From Streptomyces sp. NBC_00237 (GTDB lineage Bacteria; Actinomycetota; Actinomycetes; Streptomycetales; Streptomycetaceae): a stretch of 64,000 nt of DNA. Made by a program: the position numbers and the translations under genes. Below the pieces are notes generated by a model. It was not told the DNA's origin. It ran no database searches and saw nothing but the letters and a program-made list of their open reading frames with translations. The DNA lies in contig NZ_JAPEMT010000005.1 in the NCBI RefSeq assembly GCF_026342435.1, positions 248,001 through 312,000 of the forward strand. The letters run 5' to 3'. Of the stretch, positions 33,858 through 42,346 are shown piece by piece (the stretch's first letter is position 1; every line of letters starts with the position of its first letter).

Positions 33858-34130
33858 TCACCCGCCGATGAAGAAGCTGAACCCGCCGGCGACCATCAGG
33901 ACGATGCCGAGCACGGTGTCCACGATGCCCACGACGATGGCCGCCTTCGCCATGCCGTTGCCGCCCTTGCCCGTCTGACGCAGGCCCAGCGCGCCGAGCA
34001 GGATGGCCAGCGGGCCGAAGAGGATGGCCAGGATGATCAGGCCGATGATGCCGCTGGCGAGACCGCCGATCGCCAGCCAGTTGGTGCTCGTGCGCGACTG
34101 CCCGCGAGTGCCGCTCATGCCGGTAGCCAT
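33858..34130 (-). CDS. DUF4190-type small membrane protein
   Basis: Protein of 90 residues with two membrane segments: NWLAIGGLASGIIGLIILAILFGPLAILLGALGL and AIVVGIVDTVLGIVLMVAGGFSFFIGG, separated by the loop RQTGKGGNGMAKA. This is the DUF4190 pattern; function unknown. ATG 34130 follows GGGGAG by five bases. It is divergent from the tap gene. Confidence 0.85.
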   Translation of the reverse strand: MATGMSGTRGQSRTSTNWLAIGGLASGIIGLIILAILFGPLAILLGALGLRQTGKGGNGMAKAAIVVGIVDTVLGIVLMVAGGFSFFIGG

Positions 34131-34387
34131 CTGAACTCCCCTGCTGTGAAGGACTGTTGGAGACATCCGCGTAACCCGTGGTGACAGGTTCATGCATGGG
34201 GCCGCGCCGAGGATCTTGTGCGGAGGAATGTGCGGGTTTCCGGGAGCACCGCTCAGCGAACCCTTCGTACCGGCTATTGGTTCGGTAAAGAAACACCCGT
34301 ACGGTCTGTTCCCGGCGTCCCTCCTGCCGGAAGGATGCCGCCGGGGCCCAGTCAGGGTCCCGCGCAACCCTCAGGGGGAGGTCTCAC

Positions 34388-36004
34388 TTGCGTCGCACCG
34401 CAGTGCTCGGCTCGGCCGGCACCCTGCTCGCGGGCACACTCATAGCCGGGGCAATGGCGGCACCGGCCGCCACCGCCGCCGCCGGACAGGCCAACCAGGG
34501 CAACAAGAGCTCCAACAGCCTTCTGGGCAAGGGGGGTTCGGAGGCGTACGGCGTGAAGGTCGCCGCCGACCGGGCCGCCAGGACCGGCATCGCCTGGCAG
34601 GACTGTCCGGCCGCCTGGGGCCTGGAGAAGCCCATCCAGTGCGGCTACGTCACGGTTCCGCTGGACTACAAGAAGCCGCACGGCAAGCAGATCAAGCTCG
34701 CCGTCGACAGGGTCGGCAACACCGGCTCCAAGAAGGACCGGCAGGGCTCCCTGGTCTACAACCCGGGCGGCCCCGGCGGCTCGGGCCTCAAGTTCCCGCG
34801 CCGCGTGGTCACCAAGAACCCGATCTGGGCGGGTGCCGCCAAGGCGTACGACCTGGTCGGCTTCGACCCCCGGGGAGTCGGCAAGTCGACTCCGATCTCC
34901 TGCGTCGACCCGCAGGAGTTCATCAAGGCCCCGAAGGCGGACCCGGTCCCCGACAGCGAGGCCGACAAGCAGGCGCAGCGCAAGCTGGCCGCCGAGTACG
35001 CGGCGGGCTGCAAGGAGCGCAGCGGCTGGATGCTGCCGCACATGACCACCCCGAACACGGCGCGCGACCTCGACGTCATCCGCGCCGCGCTCGGCGACAA
35101 GAAGCTCAACTACCTGGGCGTCTCGTACGGCACCTACCTCGGCGCCGTCTACGGCACGCTCTTCCCGACGCACATCCGCCGCATGGTCCTCGACAGCGTC
35201 GTGAACCCCTCCACGAAGAAGATCTGGTACGAGGTCAACCTCGACCAGGACATCGCCTTCGAGGGCCGCTGGAAGGACTGGATGAAGTGGGTCGCAGCGA
35301 ACGACGCGACCTACCACATCGGCGACACCGTCGAGAAGGTCCAGAAGCAGTGGGAGAAGCTGCGCGCGACCGCCAAGAAGGAGCCCGTGGGCGGCCTCGT
35401 CGGCCCCGCCGAGCTGATCGTCTTCTTCCAGAGCGCGCCGTACTACGACTCCGCGTGGGCGCCCGTCGCCGACGTCTGGAGCAAGTACCTCGCCGGTGAC
35501 CCGAAGCCGCTGATCGAGGAGGCGGGCCCGCACCCGGAGGACACCGCGGGCAACATCGCGTCGGAGAACTCCAACGCCGTCTACACGGCCGTCGAGTGCG
35601 CCGACGCCAAGTGGCCGACCAGCTGGAACAAGTGGAACCGGGACAACACCCGGCTGCACGAGAAGTACCCCTTCCTCACCTGGTCCAACGCCTGGATGAA
35701 CCTGCCCTGCGCGACCTGGGGCGCCCCGCAGCAGCACGCCACGGAGGTGAAGACCAACAAGGGTCTGCCGCCGGTGCTGATCGCCCAGTCGACCCGCGAC
35801 GCGGCCACGCCGTACGCGGGTGCCGTCGAACTGCACAAGCGGTTCAAGGGTTCGCGCCTGATCACCGAGCGCGACGCGGGTTCGCACGGCATCACCAACC
35901 TGGCCAACCCGTGCCTCAACACGCGGGTCGAGGCATACCTGCTCAGCGGCAAGCTGGACAGCCGTGACGTGACGTGCGCCCCGCACGCCACGCCCAAGCC
36001 GTAA
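34388..36004 (+). CDS. tap: secreted tripeptidyl aminopeptidase (alpha/beta hydrolase)
   Basis: Exported protease of 538 residues of the S33 family that removes tripeptides from the N-terminus of secreted proteins. A signal peptide (residues 1-32, LLAGTLIAGAMAAPAATAAA) leads; the oxyanion region is YNPGGPGGSG (124-133), the nucleophile Ser246 in GVSYGTYLG, and the histidine in GSHGITN near the C-terminus. The TTG start is supported by GGGGGAGG six bases upstream. Streptomyces Tap is inhibited or matured alongside SSI-type inhibitors, one of which is encoded 3.4 kb away. Confidence 0.93.
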   Translation: MRRTAVLGSAGTLLAGTLIAGAMAAPAATAAAGQANQGNKSSNSLLGKGGSEAYGVKVAADRAARTGIAWQDCPAAWGLEKPIQCGYVTVPLDYKKPHGKQIKLAVDRVGNTGSKKDRQGSLVYNPGGPGGSGLKFPRRVVTKNPIWAGAAKAYDLVGFDPRGVGKSTPISCVDPQEFIKAPKADPVPDSEADKQAQRKLAAEYAAGCKERSGWMLPHMTTPNTARDLDVIRAALGDKKLNYLGVSYGTYLGAVYGTLFPTHIRRMVLDSVVNPSTKKIWYEVNLDQDIAFEGRWKDWMKWVAANDATYHIGDTVEKVQKQWEKLRATAKKEPVGGLVGPAELIVFFQSAPYYDSAWAPVADVWSKYLAGDPKPLIEEAGPHPEDTAGNIASENSNAVYTAVECADAKWPTSWNKWNRDNTRLHEKYPFLTWSNAWMNLPCATWGAPQQHATEVKTNKGLPPVLIAQSTRDAATPYAGAVELHKRFKGSRLITERDAGSHGITNLANPCLNTRVEAYLLSGKLDSRDVTCAPHATPKP

Positions 36005-36038
36005 CTCCCGGCAGGCTGTCGGCGGTTCCGCCCGAACC

Positions 36039-36074
36039 AGGGGGCGGCCGGTGCTCTCCCACCGGCCGCCCCCT
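36039..36074. terminator. bidirectional hairpin between tap and plsC-like genes
   Basis: AGGGGGCGGCCGGTG (36039-36053) pairs perfectly over 15 bp with 36060-36074. It lies between convergent genes ending at 36004 and 36110. Confidence 0.85.
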
Positions 36075-36109
36075 CTCCCATGCCGCGAGAGCCTGGCGCG
36101 CCCGCCCCC

Positions 36110-36820
36110 TCAGCGCCGCAACCTCGGGAACTTCCGCCCCTGCGCGGCCTGTTCCGCCTTCACCTCGGCCGCGTACCGGTCGACGTACTCCTGCCCGGAC
36201 AGCGCCAGGATCGCGTACATGATCTCGTCGGTGACGGCCCGCAGCGCGGTCTTCTCGTCCTCCATCCCGGCGAACCGGGAGAAGTCCAGCGGCTCTCCGA
36301 AGCGGATCGTCACCCGCTTCACCTTCGGGATCTTCCGCCCCGGCGGCTGGATCTCGAACGTCCCCACCATCGCGCACGGCACCACCGGCACCCCGGCCCG
36401 GATCGCCATCACCGCGACCCCCACCTTGCCCTTGTACAGCCGCCCGTCGTGCGACCGCGTCCCCTCCGGGTAGATCCCGAGCAACTCGCCCTTCTCCAGC
36501 ACCCCGAGCCCCTCCCGCACGGCCGCCTTCCCGGCCTCCTTCCCCGACCGGTCCACCGGGATCTGCCCCGCACTGCGGAAGAACGCCGCCGTCAGCCGCC
36601 CCTTCACCCCGGGCCCGGTGAAGTACTCGGCCTTGGCGAGGAAGGTGATCCGCCGCTTCAGTACGGCGGGCATCAGGAAGTGGTCGGAGAACGACAGGTG
36701 ATTTCCCGCGACGATCGCCGCCCCGTCCGCCGGAATGTGCCGCAGCCCCTCGATCCGGGGCCGGAAGAGAATTCTCAACAGCGGTCCGAGAACGACGTAT
36801 TTGAGCACGTAATAGAACAC
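36110..36820 (-). CDS. 1-acyl-glycerol-3-phosphate acyltransferase family (PlsC-like)
   Basis: Membrane-associated acyltransferase of 236 residues. The HX4D motif is NHLSFSDHF, the glycerophosphate motif YPEGTRSHDG, and VPVVPCAMVGT the fourth block. It would acylate lysophosphatidate or a related lysolipid. I place the start at GTG 36820 (VFYYVLKYVVLGPL) because AGGGAG lies seven bases upstream and the N-terminus then matches the family; a GTG at 36841 is possible. Confidence 0.9.
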   Translation of the reverse strand: MFYYVLKYVVLGPLLRILFRPRIEGLRHIPADGAAIVAGNHLSFSDHFLMPAVLKRRITFLAKAEYFTGPGVKGRLTAAFFRSAGQIPVDRSGKEAGKAAVREGLGVLEKGELLGIYPEGTRSHDGRLYKGKVGVAVMAIRAGVPVVPCAMVGTFEIQPPGRKIPKVKRVTIRFGEPLDFSRFAGMEDEKTALRAVTDEIMYAILALSGQEYVDRYAAEVKAEQAAQGRKFPRLRR

Positions 36821-36997
36821 CCGGTTGCTCCCTACTGTCACGGACTGCCTTGGGGCTGCGTTCTTGCTGGGCAGGGCCTGTTTCGGGGGGCGCTCAGTGT
36901 ATGTGCAGGTATTGCCTTGTGTAACCACCTCTGGTCGTATCGACGGCCACCGTCCGGGTGTGGACGGCCGCCATCGAGCCGCTCTCATCGACCCGCT

Positions 36998-37831
36998 CTA
37001 CTCGACGGCGCTCCTCTTGGCGTCCGCCTCGATCGCGGGTACGTCCGGGAAGGGGCGCGGGTAGCGGGCGCCGATGCCGAAGCGGGAGGCCAGGGTGTCG
37101 GCGAAGGCGGCGGCGATACGGATCTCGCCGTTGGGGTTGGGGTGGGTTCCGTCCCAGGTGTGCTCGGAGGCGACGAATTCCGCCGAGGTGTCCGCGACGA
37201 CGACGGGGGAGGACGGGCTGTCGAGGTCCTTCGCCACGGCGCGCAGCCGCTCGTTGGAAGCATCGACGCGGGCACCGAACTCAAGGTCGTCGACCGCCTT
37301 CCGGCACGGCAGCACGCGGCCCAGAACGATGCTCAGCCGAGGATCGGCGCGGCGGGCGTTCACGATGAACTCCCGCAGGTTCGCCTCGAACTGGGGCGGC
37401 TCGACGCCGTACCAGAACAGGTCGTTGATGCCGAGCAGGACCAGCAGGTAAGCGGGCCGGTGCTCGCGCACCTTGGCCTCGATCTCGTCCTTCTCCGTCA
37501 CGTACGGGCGGCCCCACTGGGCGTCGTGGTCACGGTCGAAATCGGGGTCGGCGTAGGTGCCGTCGTCGTCCCCGACCTCGGCGGTGCGGATGTTGTCCAG
37601 CGTGTCCTTCGGCCCCACCAGGTCCAGGCTGACGCCATGTCCGCGCAGGTGCTTCCAGAGGCGGTAGCGCCAGGTCCAGTCGCCGCTGCTGCCGTGGCTG
37701 ATGGAGTCGCCGACGATCATGATGGGGATCTCGTCGGCCCGGTGGCCCTCCGCGTCGGGGACGGCGGGGCCGGGGCGCTGCTCCGGGTGGTCGGAGTCGG
37801 GCATGCGGGTCTCCTTCGGAGGTGCGGACAT
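36998..37831 (-). CDS. SGNH/GDSL hydrolase
   Basis: Hydrolase of 277 residues from ATG 37831 or 268 from ATG 37804. Block I is IMIVGDSISHG, block III LLGINDLFWYG, block V DGTHPNPNGE. SGNH enzymes act on esters of lipids or sugars. No signal peptide. A 22-bp unit carrying GAAGGAGACCCGCATG (ribosome site plus start codon) is duplicated with a 27-bp period, so both starts are equally well equipped; the extra nine residues read MSAPPKETR. Confidence 0.88.
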   Translation of the reverse strand: MSAPPKETRMPDSDHPEQRPGPAVPDAEGHRADEIPIMIVGDSISHGSSGDWTWRYRLWKHLRGHGVSLDLVGPKDTLDNIRTAEVGDDDGTYADPDFDRDHDAQWGRPYVTEKDEIEAKVREHRPAYLLVLLGINDLFWYGVEPPQFEANLREFIVNARRADPRLSIVLGRVLPCRKAVDDLEFGARVDASNERLRAVAKDLDSPSSPVVVADTSAEFVASEHTWDGTHPNPNGEIRIAAAFADTLASRFGIGARYPRPFPDVPAIEADAKRSAVE

Positions 37832-37850
37832 GCGGGTCTCCTTCGGAGGT
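37802..37850 (-). repeat. 27-bp-period duplication of ribosome site and start codon
   Basis: 37802-37823 and 37829-37850 are identical 22-base copies containing GGAG and ATG in correct spacing. Both start codons are in frame with the SGNH hydrolase, giving two N-termini nine residues apart. Confidence 0.9.
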
Positions 37851-38034
37851 ACGGAGCGCCAGTGCGTCCCGGGGCCGTAGCGGCGCAGGATGCGGGCCGG
37901 TATCCGCCCGGTGCCTCGGAGGTGATCGGCCCCCGCCGCTCGGCCCACGCCCACGCGCGACGGACGGCCGTGCCGGTGAGACGGTGGCCGTGCACGGCGG
38001 GCCGCCTCCTCAGCGCGTCGGCGGTCGGAGTCAT
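37840..38034 (-). pseudogene. decayed N-terminal fragment of a hexapeptide-repeat acyltransferase
   Basis: From ATG 38034 the frame reads RRRPAVHGHRLTGTAVRRAW, AWAERRGPITSEAPGGYR, which from memory resembles the start of streptomycete left-handed beta-helix (DapH/LbH) acyltransferases. The expected continuation (a GPGT..FPPG-like segment) appears one frame over as RRYGPGTHWRSVPP and then runs into the SGNH start. The rest of the gene is missing. The 186 bases beyond (38035-38220) hold nothing I can identify. Confidence 0.4.
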
Positions 38035-38220
38035 GGCCTCACGCTAGGCAGCGACCGACCACCCCGCCGCAGGGAAGCCGCTGTCCAGGTGACGAGACCG
38101 CGTGCCCGGGTGCGGGACGAGGCGGACGACGTCCATGCGCACGCGAAGGTTCCTCGGTCAGGGATGTCTCTCCTGGCCCCCGTCGGAACGTCAGGCGGGT
38201 CGGCCCGTGCGGGCGGCCCC

Positions 38221-39219
38221 TCAGGTCAGTCCGGCGAGGGACCCCGTCAGCACCAGCAGTACGCACATCGAGAAGTTGACCACCTTGTGCTGCATGAAGA
38301 TCGCCACGAACTCCCGGATGACCGCGCTCGGCCAGAAGTAGCGGGCCGTTCGGGAGCCCACGACCTGACCGGGGATGTCCGTCTTGCGGGCCATCAGGGC
38401 CGCCCGGAACGCGTGGTAGTTGTTCGTGACGATCACGCACCGGTACCCCGGGTCCACGTCCCGCATCAGCGCGCCGCTCAAGGCGAGGTTCTCCTCGGTG
38501 GTGCGCGACTGGGTCTCCTGGATGATCCGGTCCGCCGGTACGCCCGCCTCGATCAGGTACTCGGCCATCGCCTGGCCCTCCGGCCGGTCCTCGTCGGGAC
38601 CCTGCCCGCCCGAGGTGACCAGCATCGGACTGCCGCCGGCCGCGACCTGGGCGTCGTACACCTCGCGCCCCTTGTCGAGACGGCCCGCGAGCAGCGGCGG
38701 CACCTTGTTGCGGATCAGGCCCGAGCCCAGCACCACCACGAAGTCGATGCGGCCGCGCGGCTTGAACCAGCCGTACAGGAGCGCGTACAGCAGGAAGCAG
38801 GTGAAGAGGAAGGACACGTACCCCACGACCAGGACCGTCACGACCGTCACCGTGCCCAGCGCGCGCGAGCCCGTCGCGAGCGAGGCGACCAGCATCGCGC
38901 CGAGGCCGATGATGCCCAGGCCCGCCACCAGGGAGAGCAGGTTCGCCGGGCTGCGGCCCTCCTTGCGGAGCATCGTCAGCCCGTTCCGGACGAGGAACCA
39001 GGCGAGGACGAACGCGGACAGCAATGCCAGCAGGAGCAGGATCCCGGCGATCACGGCCGCCAGCGCCGGGTGCGTCTGCCCCGCCTTCAGCATGATGCCG
39101 ACCAGGGTGAAGAAGAGGGTGAAGACCAGATAGAAGCCGTTCCGCAGACGGCGTCGGTCGCGCAGCATGCCGACGAGCAGCGCCAGGAGGAAGATTCCGG
39201 CGGGAACAAAGACGATCAT
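38221..39219 (-). CDS. YdcF/SanA-family (DUF218) membrane protein
   Basis: Protein of 332 residues. The N-terminal 150 residues hold about five membrane segments (IVFVPAGIFLLALLVGML, FYLVFTLFFTLVGIML, AAVIAGILLLLALLSAFVLA, and two more near 95-140). The DUF218 domain follows with VVVLGSGL, VTSGGQGPDEDRPEGQAMAEYL, and TQSRTTEENL. The family is tied to cell-envelope integrity and vancomycin exclusion (SanA). ATG 39219 gives a typical N-terminus; the frame stays open well upstream. Another short hydrophobic segment ends the protein. Confidence 0.9.
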   Translation of the reverse strand: MIVFVPAGIFLLALLVGMLRDRRRLRNGFYLVFTLFFTLVGIMLKAGQTHPALAAVIAGILLLLALLSAFVLAWFLVRNGLTMLRKEGRSPANLLSLVAGLGIIGLGAMLVASLATGSRALGTVTVVTVLVVGYVSFLFTCFLLYALLYGWFKPRGRIDFVVVLGSGLIRNKVPPLLAGRLDKGREVYDAQVAAGGSPMLVTSGGQGPDEDRPEGQAMAEYLIEAGVPADRIIQETQSRTTEENLALSGALMRDVDPGYRCVIVTNNYHAFRAALMARKTDIPGQVVGSRTARYFWPSAVIREFVAIFMQHKVVNFSMCVLLVLTGSLAGLT

Positions 39220-39387
39220 GCGTTTACGGTACGTCAGCGGAAGGCGTCGGCGGGACGGAATGAGCAGGGCCGGACGGCCCAAGGGGAACCTCCGGGCGGG
39301 CGACCCGGACGGCGCGGCGCGTTGCGGGCGGCGGGGTGCGGCGGATGCGCTCTTCCGGACAGCCCCGCTCCCGTCCTTGGAGACCCC

Positions 39388-39783
39388 ATGCGCCCCCTCC
39401 GTACCGCCGTCGTCGCGGCAGCCGCCCTGTGCGCCCTCGCCCCGGCCGCGACCGCCGTCGCCGACTCCCACCCCACGCCGCAGCGGGGGTTTCTGCTCAC
39501 CGTGAGCGGTGCCGAGAACACCTGGATCCGGGGCGTCAGCCTGCACTGCTCGCCCAAGGCGGGCGGCGGCCACCCCGACGCACAGGCCGCGTGCGACGAC
39601 ATCACGAAGGCACGCGGCGACTTCGGCTCGCTGCCCGGCGACCCGCACGCCTGCACCAAGCAGTACGACCCGGTGACCGCCACGGCCTCCGGCACGTGGC
39701 GCGGCCGTACCGTCAGCTGGACGAAGACCTTCGGCAACGCGTGCGAGCTCGACGCGGCAGCGGGACCGGTGTTCCGCTTCTGA
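39388..39783 (+). CDS. SSI-family secreted protease inhibitor (predicted P1 lysine)
   Basis: Streptomyces subtilisin inhibitor-type protein of 131 residues. Signal peptide at 1-25 (AAALCALAPAATAVA). Four cysteines (54, 69, 89, 119) match the two family disulfides, with the typical GGGHPDAQAACDDI, GDF and YDPVTATASGTWRG. The reactive bond follows Cys89 by two residues: C-T-K-Q-Y-D-P-V puts Lys91 at P1, predicting inhibition of trypsin-like rather than subtilisin-like proteases. GGAG lies seven bases before the ATG. Mature length is near the family norm of 105-113. Confidence 0.93.
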   Translation: MRPLRTAVVAAAALCALAPAATAVADSHPTPQRGFLLTVSGAENTWIRGVSLHCSPKAGGGHPDAQAACDDITKARGDFGSLPGDPHACTKQYDPVTATASGTWRGRTVSWTKTFGNACELDAAAGPVFRF

Positions 39784-39837
39784 TCCGGAGCCTGATCCGG
39801 ATCCTGATCCGGCTCCGGAGCCTGATCCGGTTCCGGA
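39780..39837. repeat. tandem CTGATCCGG repeats beginning in the SSI stop codon
   Basis: CTGATCCGGAGC, CTGATCCGGATC, CTGATCCGGCTCCGGAGC and CTGATCCGGTTCCGG follow one another; the SSI TGA is inside the first. Each unit repeats the stop codon and BspEI-like core, in a space between convergent genes. Confidence 0.8.
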
Positions 39838-39875
39838 CGATGTCGTACGACGCGAGGGCCGTGCCCTGCCCCGGC

Positions 39876-40037
39876 TCAGCGGCCCCGCGTCGTGGCGATC
39901 GTCCCGACCGTCGCCAGCAGCAATACCACCCAGCCGAACCACAGCCAGCCGTTGCTTCCCATCGCGGCCGTGTAGCCCGTGACCACGACCAGCATCCCGA
40001 CGGTCAGCGCCCCCATCGACTTCGGCGAACTGGACAT
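39876..40037 (-). CDS. 53-residue membrane protein next to the CtaG-like gene
   Basis: A short gene reading MSSSPKSMGALTVGMLVVV then TGYTAAMGSNGWLWFGWVV then LLLATVGTIATTRGR. Two membrane segments flank a Gly-Ser-Asn turn. GGGAGGGG lies five bases before the ATG, which makes it credible despite its size. It follows the CtaG-like gene on the same strand by 106 bases. I do not know a name for it; it looks like a small respiratory-complex-associated protein by position only. Confidence 0.75.
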   Translation of the reverse strand: MSSSPKSMGALTVGMLVVVTGYTAAMGSNGWLWFGWVVLLLATVGTIATTRGR

Positions 40038-40143
40038 GCGCGCCCCTCCCTGACGAGTGGAGGGTCATCGTCACCCGAGGGGGCACGCCACCGCTACAGC
40101 CGTGCGGGCACCCGTACGTGCGTCAGGCGTACGCGTACGCGCG

Positions 40144-41109
40144 TCACGACTGACCGCCGCGCGCCCGCAAGGACGCCAGGTACGCGTTGTACTCCTCCAG
40201 CTCCTTGTCACCGTTGCGGTCCGCCGCCCGGTCCGAGCGCCGCGCCACGCGCTGCTCGGAGCGGTACCACTGGAAGACCAGCGCGAGCAGCACCACCACC
40301 GACGGGATCTCACTGAACGCCCAGGCGATGCCGCCCGCCGCGTTCTGGTCGGCGAGCGCGTCGATGCCGAGCGAGGCGGGCGGATTCTTGTACGCCTCCA
40401 CCATCGGCTGCGTCGCCATCATCAGCGCGATGCCGAAGAACGCGTGGAACGGCATGCCCGCGAACAGCTCCAGCATCCGCATCACGTAGCCGGGGCGGTG
40501 CGGTCCCGGGTCGACGCCCATGATCGGCCAGAAGAAGACCAGGCCGACCGCGAGGAAGTGCACCATCATCGCGATGTGCCCGACCTTGCTGCCCATGAGC
40601 GTGTCGAACAGCGGGGTGAAGTAGAGGCCGTACAGGCTCGCGATGAACAGCGGGATGGTGAACGCCGGGTGCGTGATGATCTTCATGTACCGGCTGTGCA
40701 GCAGTGCGAGCAGCAGCTCGCGCGGCCCCTTGCGGCCCTTGCGCCCGCGCCCCGACACCGGCAGCGCGCGCAGGGCGAGGGTGATCGGCGCGCCCAGCAG
40801 CAGCAGGATCGGCGACAGCATGCTGATGATCATGTGCTGCACCATGTGCACGCTGAACATGACCATGCCGTAGTCGTTGAGCTTGGTGCACATCACCAGG
40901 AGCAGGGTCAGCACGCCGATGGTGAAGAACACCGTCCGGCCCACCGGCCAGTCGTCGCCGCGCCGACGCAGCCGCGCCACGCCCCATCCGTACAGGGCGA
41001 GCGCCGCGAGGCAGGTCACCAGGAAGAAGGGATCGGGGGAGAGCTCCAGGCCCCGTCCCAGCGTGAACGGCGGCAGATCCATGTTCATGCCGTGCCCGCT
41101 GTGGTCCAT
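40144..41109 (-). CDS. cytochrome c oxidase assembly (caa3_CtaG) family protein
   Basis: Polytopic membrane protein of 321 residues with about seven to eight membrane segments. Conserved histidine motifs HMVQHMIISMLSPILLLLGAP and MVHFLAVGLVFFWPIMGVDP and PFHAFFGIALM identify the caa3_CtaG family, which helps copper delivery or assembly of cytochrome c oxidase. The N-terminus MDHSGHGMNMDLP is His/Met-rich and could bind copper. Gene call and family firm; copper role inferred. Confidence 0.92.
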   Translation of the reverse strand: MDHSGHGMNMDLPPFTLGRGLELSPDPFFLVTCLAALALYGWGVARLRRRGDDWPVGRTVFFTIGVLTLLLVMCTKLNDYGMVMFSVHMVQHMIISMLSPILLLLGAPITLALRALPVSGRGRKGRKGPRELLLALLHSRYMKIITHPAFTIPLFIASLYGLYFTPLFDTLMGSKVGHIAMMVHFLAVGLVFFWPIMGVDPGPHRPGYVMRMLELFAGMPFHAFFGIALMMATQPMVEAYKNPPASLGIDALADQNAAGGIAWAFSEIPSVVVLLALVFQWYRSEQRVARRSDRAADRNGDKELEEYNAYLASLRARGGQS

Positions 41110-41154
41110 CCGCTGACTCCTGATTAGTGCCGGGTTGTCCGGTCCAGAGTAGAA

Positions 41155-41186
41155 CTGCCCCCGGCCGCGTCGGCGACCGGGGGCAG
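41155..41186 (-). terminator. hairpin terminator after pfkA
   Basis: CTGCCCCCGG (41155-41164) pairs perfectly with CCGGGGGCAG (41177-41186). It lies just downstream of the phosphofructokinase stop codon at 41207. Confidence 0.65.
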
Positions 41187-41206
41187 CTCTCAGGAACCTT
41201 GCAGCG

Positions 41207-42232
41207 CTACAGCACGCATTCCGCTTCCGCGTACCGCTCCACCGGAACCGTCTTCAGCTCTTCCACCGCACTGGCCAGCGGCACCATCTCGATGTTCGTG
41301 CCGCGCAGCGCCGTCATCATGCCGAATTCGCCTCGGTGCGCCGCCTCCACCGCGTGCCAGCCGAAGCGGGTCGCGAGGACGCGGTCGTACGCGGTCGGGG
41401 TGCCACCGCGCTGGACGTGGCCGAGGATCACCGGGCGGGCCTCCTTGCCGAGGCGTTCCTCCAGCTCGATCGCGAGCTGGTTGGCGACCCCGGCGAAGCG
41501 CTCGTGCCCGTACTGGTCGGTCTTGCCGATGTCGAACTCCATCGACCCCGCGCGCGGCTTCGCACCCTCCGCGACCACGACGATCGCGAACTTCTTGCCC
41601 GCCGAGAATCGCTTGCCGACCAGCTCGGTCAGCTCCCCGATGTCGAAGGGCCGCTCGGGCACCACGATGGCGTGCGCGCCGGCCGCCATCCCGGAGTGCA
41701 GGGCGATCCACCCGGTGTGCCGCCCCATGACCTCGACGATCAGGACGCGCTGGTGGGACTCGGCGGTGGTCTTCAGCCGGTCCAGGGCCTCCGTCGCGAC
41801 CCCGACGGCGGTGTCGAAGCCGAAGGTGACGTCCGTCGACGCGATGTCGTTGTCGATCGTCTTCGGTACGCCGACGATCGGCAGGCCCGCCTCGGACAGC
41901 AGGTGCGCCGCCTTGAGGGTGCCTTCGCCGCCGATCGGGATGATCGCGTCGAGGCCCAGGTCCGCGACGTGGCCGCGGGCCTGCTCGATGCCGCCGCGCA
42001 GGTGCGCGGGCTGGACGCGGGAGGAGCCGAGGATGGTGCCGCCCCGGGCCAGGATGCCGTTCACGGCGTCCAGGTCGAGGGGGCGGTAGTCGCAGTCGAG
42101 GAGGCCCCGCCAGCCGTCGTGGAAGCCGATGACCTCGTCGCCGTGGTCGACGACGGCACGGTGGACGACGGAGCGGATGACGGCGTTCAGGCCGGGGCAG
42201 TCGCCGCCGGAGGTGAGGACACCAATGCGCAT
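41207..42232 (-). CDS. pfkA: ATP-dependent 6-phosphofructokinase
   Basis: Glycolytic enzyme of 341 residues. GVLTSGGDCPGLNAVIR opens the ATP site; the catalytic segment is PKTIDNDI with Asp127. The specificity positions are Gly104 in GGEGT (ATP type; PPi enzymes have Asp) and Lys124 (more usual in PPi enzymes). This Gly104/Lys124 combination is typical of actinobacterial group III ATP-PFK, and Glu rather than Asp at 103 is slightly unusual. ATG 42232 is the only sensible start. Streptomycetes carry several pfkA paralogues; this is one of them. Confidence 0.93.
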   Translation of the reverse strand: MRIGVLTSGGDCPGLNAVIRSVVHRAVVDHGDEVIGFHDGWRGLLDCDYRPLDLDAVNGILARGGTILGSSRVQPAHLRGGIEQARGHVADLGLDAIIPIGGEGTLKAAHLLSEAGLPIVGVPKTIDNDIASTDVTFGFDTAVGVATEALDRLKTTAESHQRVLIVEVMGRHTGWIALHSGMAAGAHAIVVPERPFDIGELTELVGKRFSAGKKFAIVVVAEGAKPRAGSMEFDIGKTDQYGHERFAGVANQLAIELEERLGKEARPVILGHVQRGGTPTAYDRVLATRFGWHAVEAAHRGEFGMMTALRGTNIEMVPLASAVEELKTVPVERYAEAECVL

Positions 42233-42346
42233 GGCGCGAAAACCTTTGCAACGTGGGCCGAATGACCGGACCACGTCGTCCGGGCGGGGTCCCGTCACCC
42301 TACAAGTGCGGGGTGACGGGACCGAACCGGGCGTCCAACGGGTGGA

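Noticed and set aside
36821..36988. Longer N-terminus for the PlsC-like protein
   Set aside because: The extra residues are not family-like and the best ribosome site points to GTG 36820.
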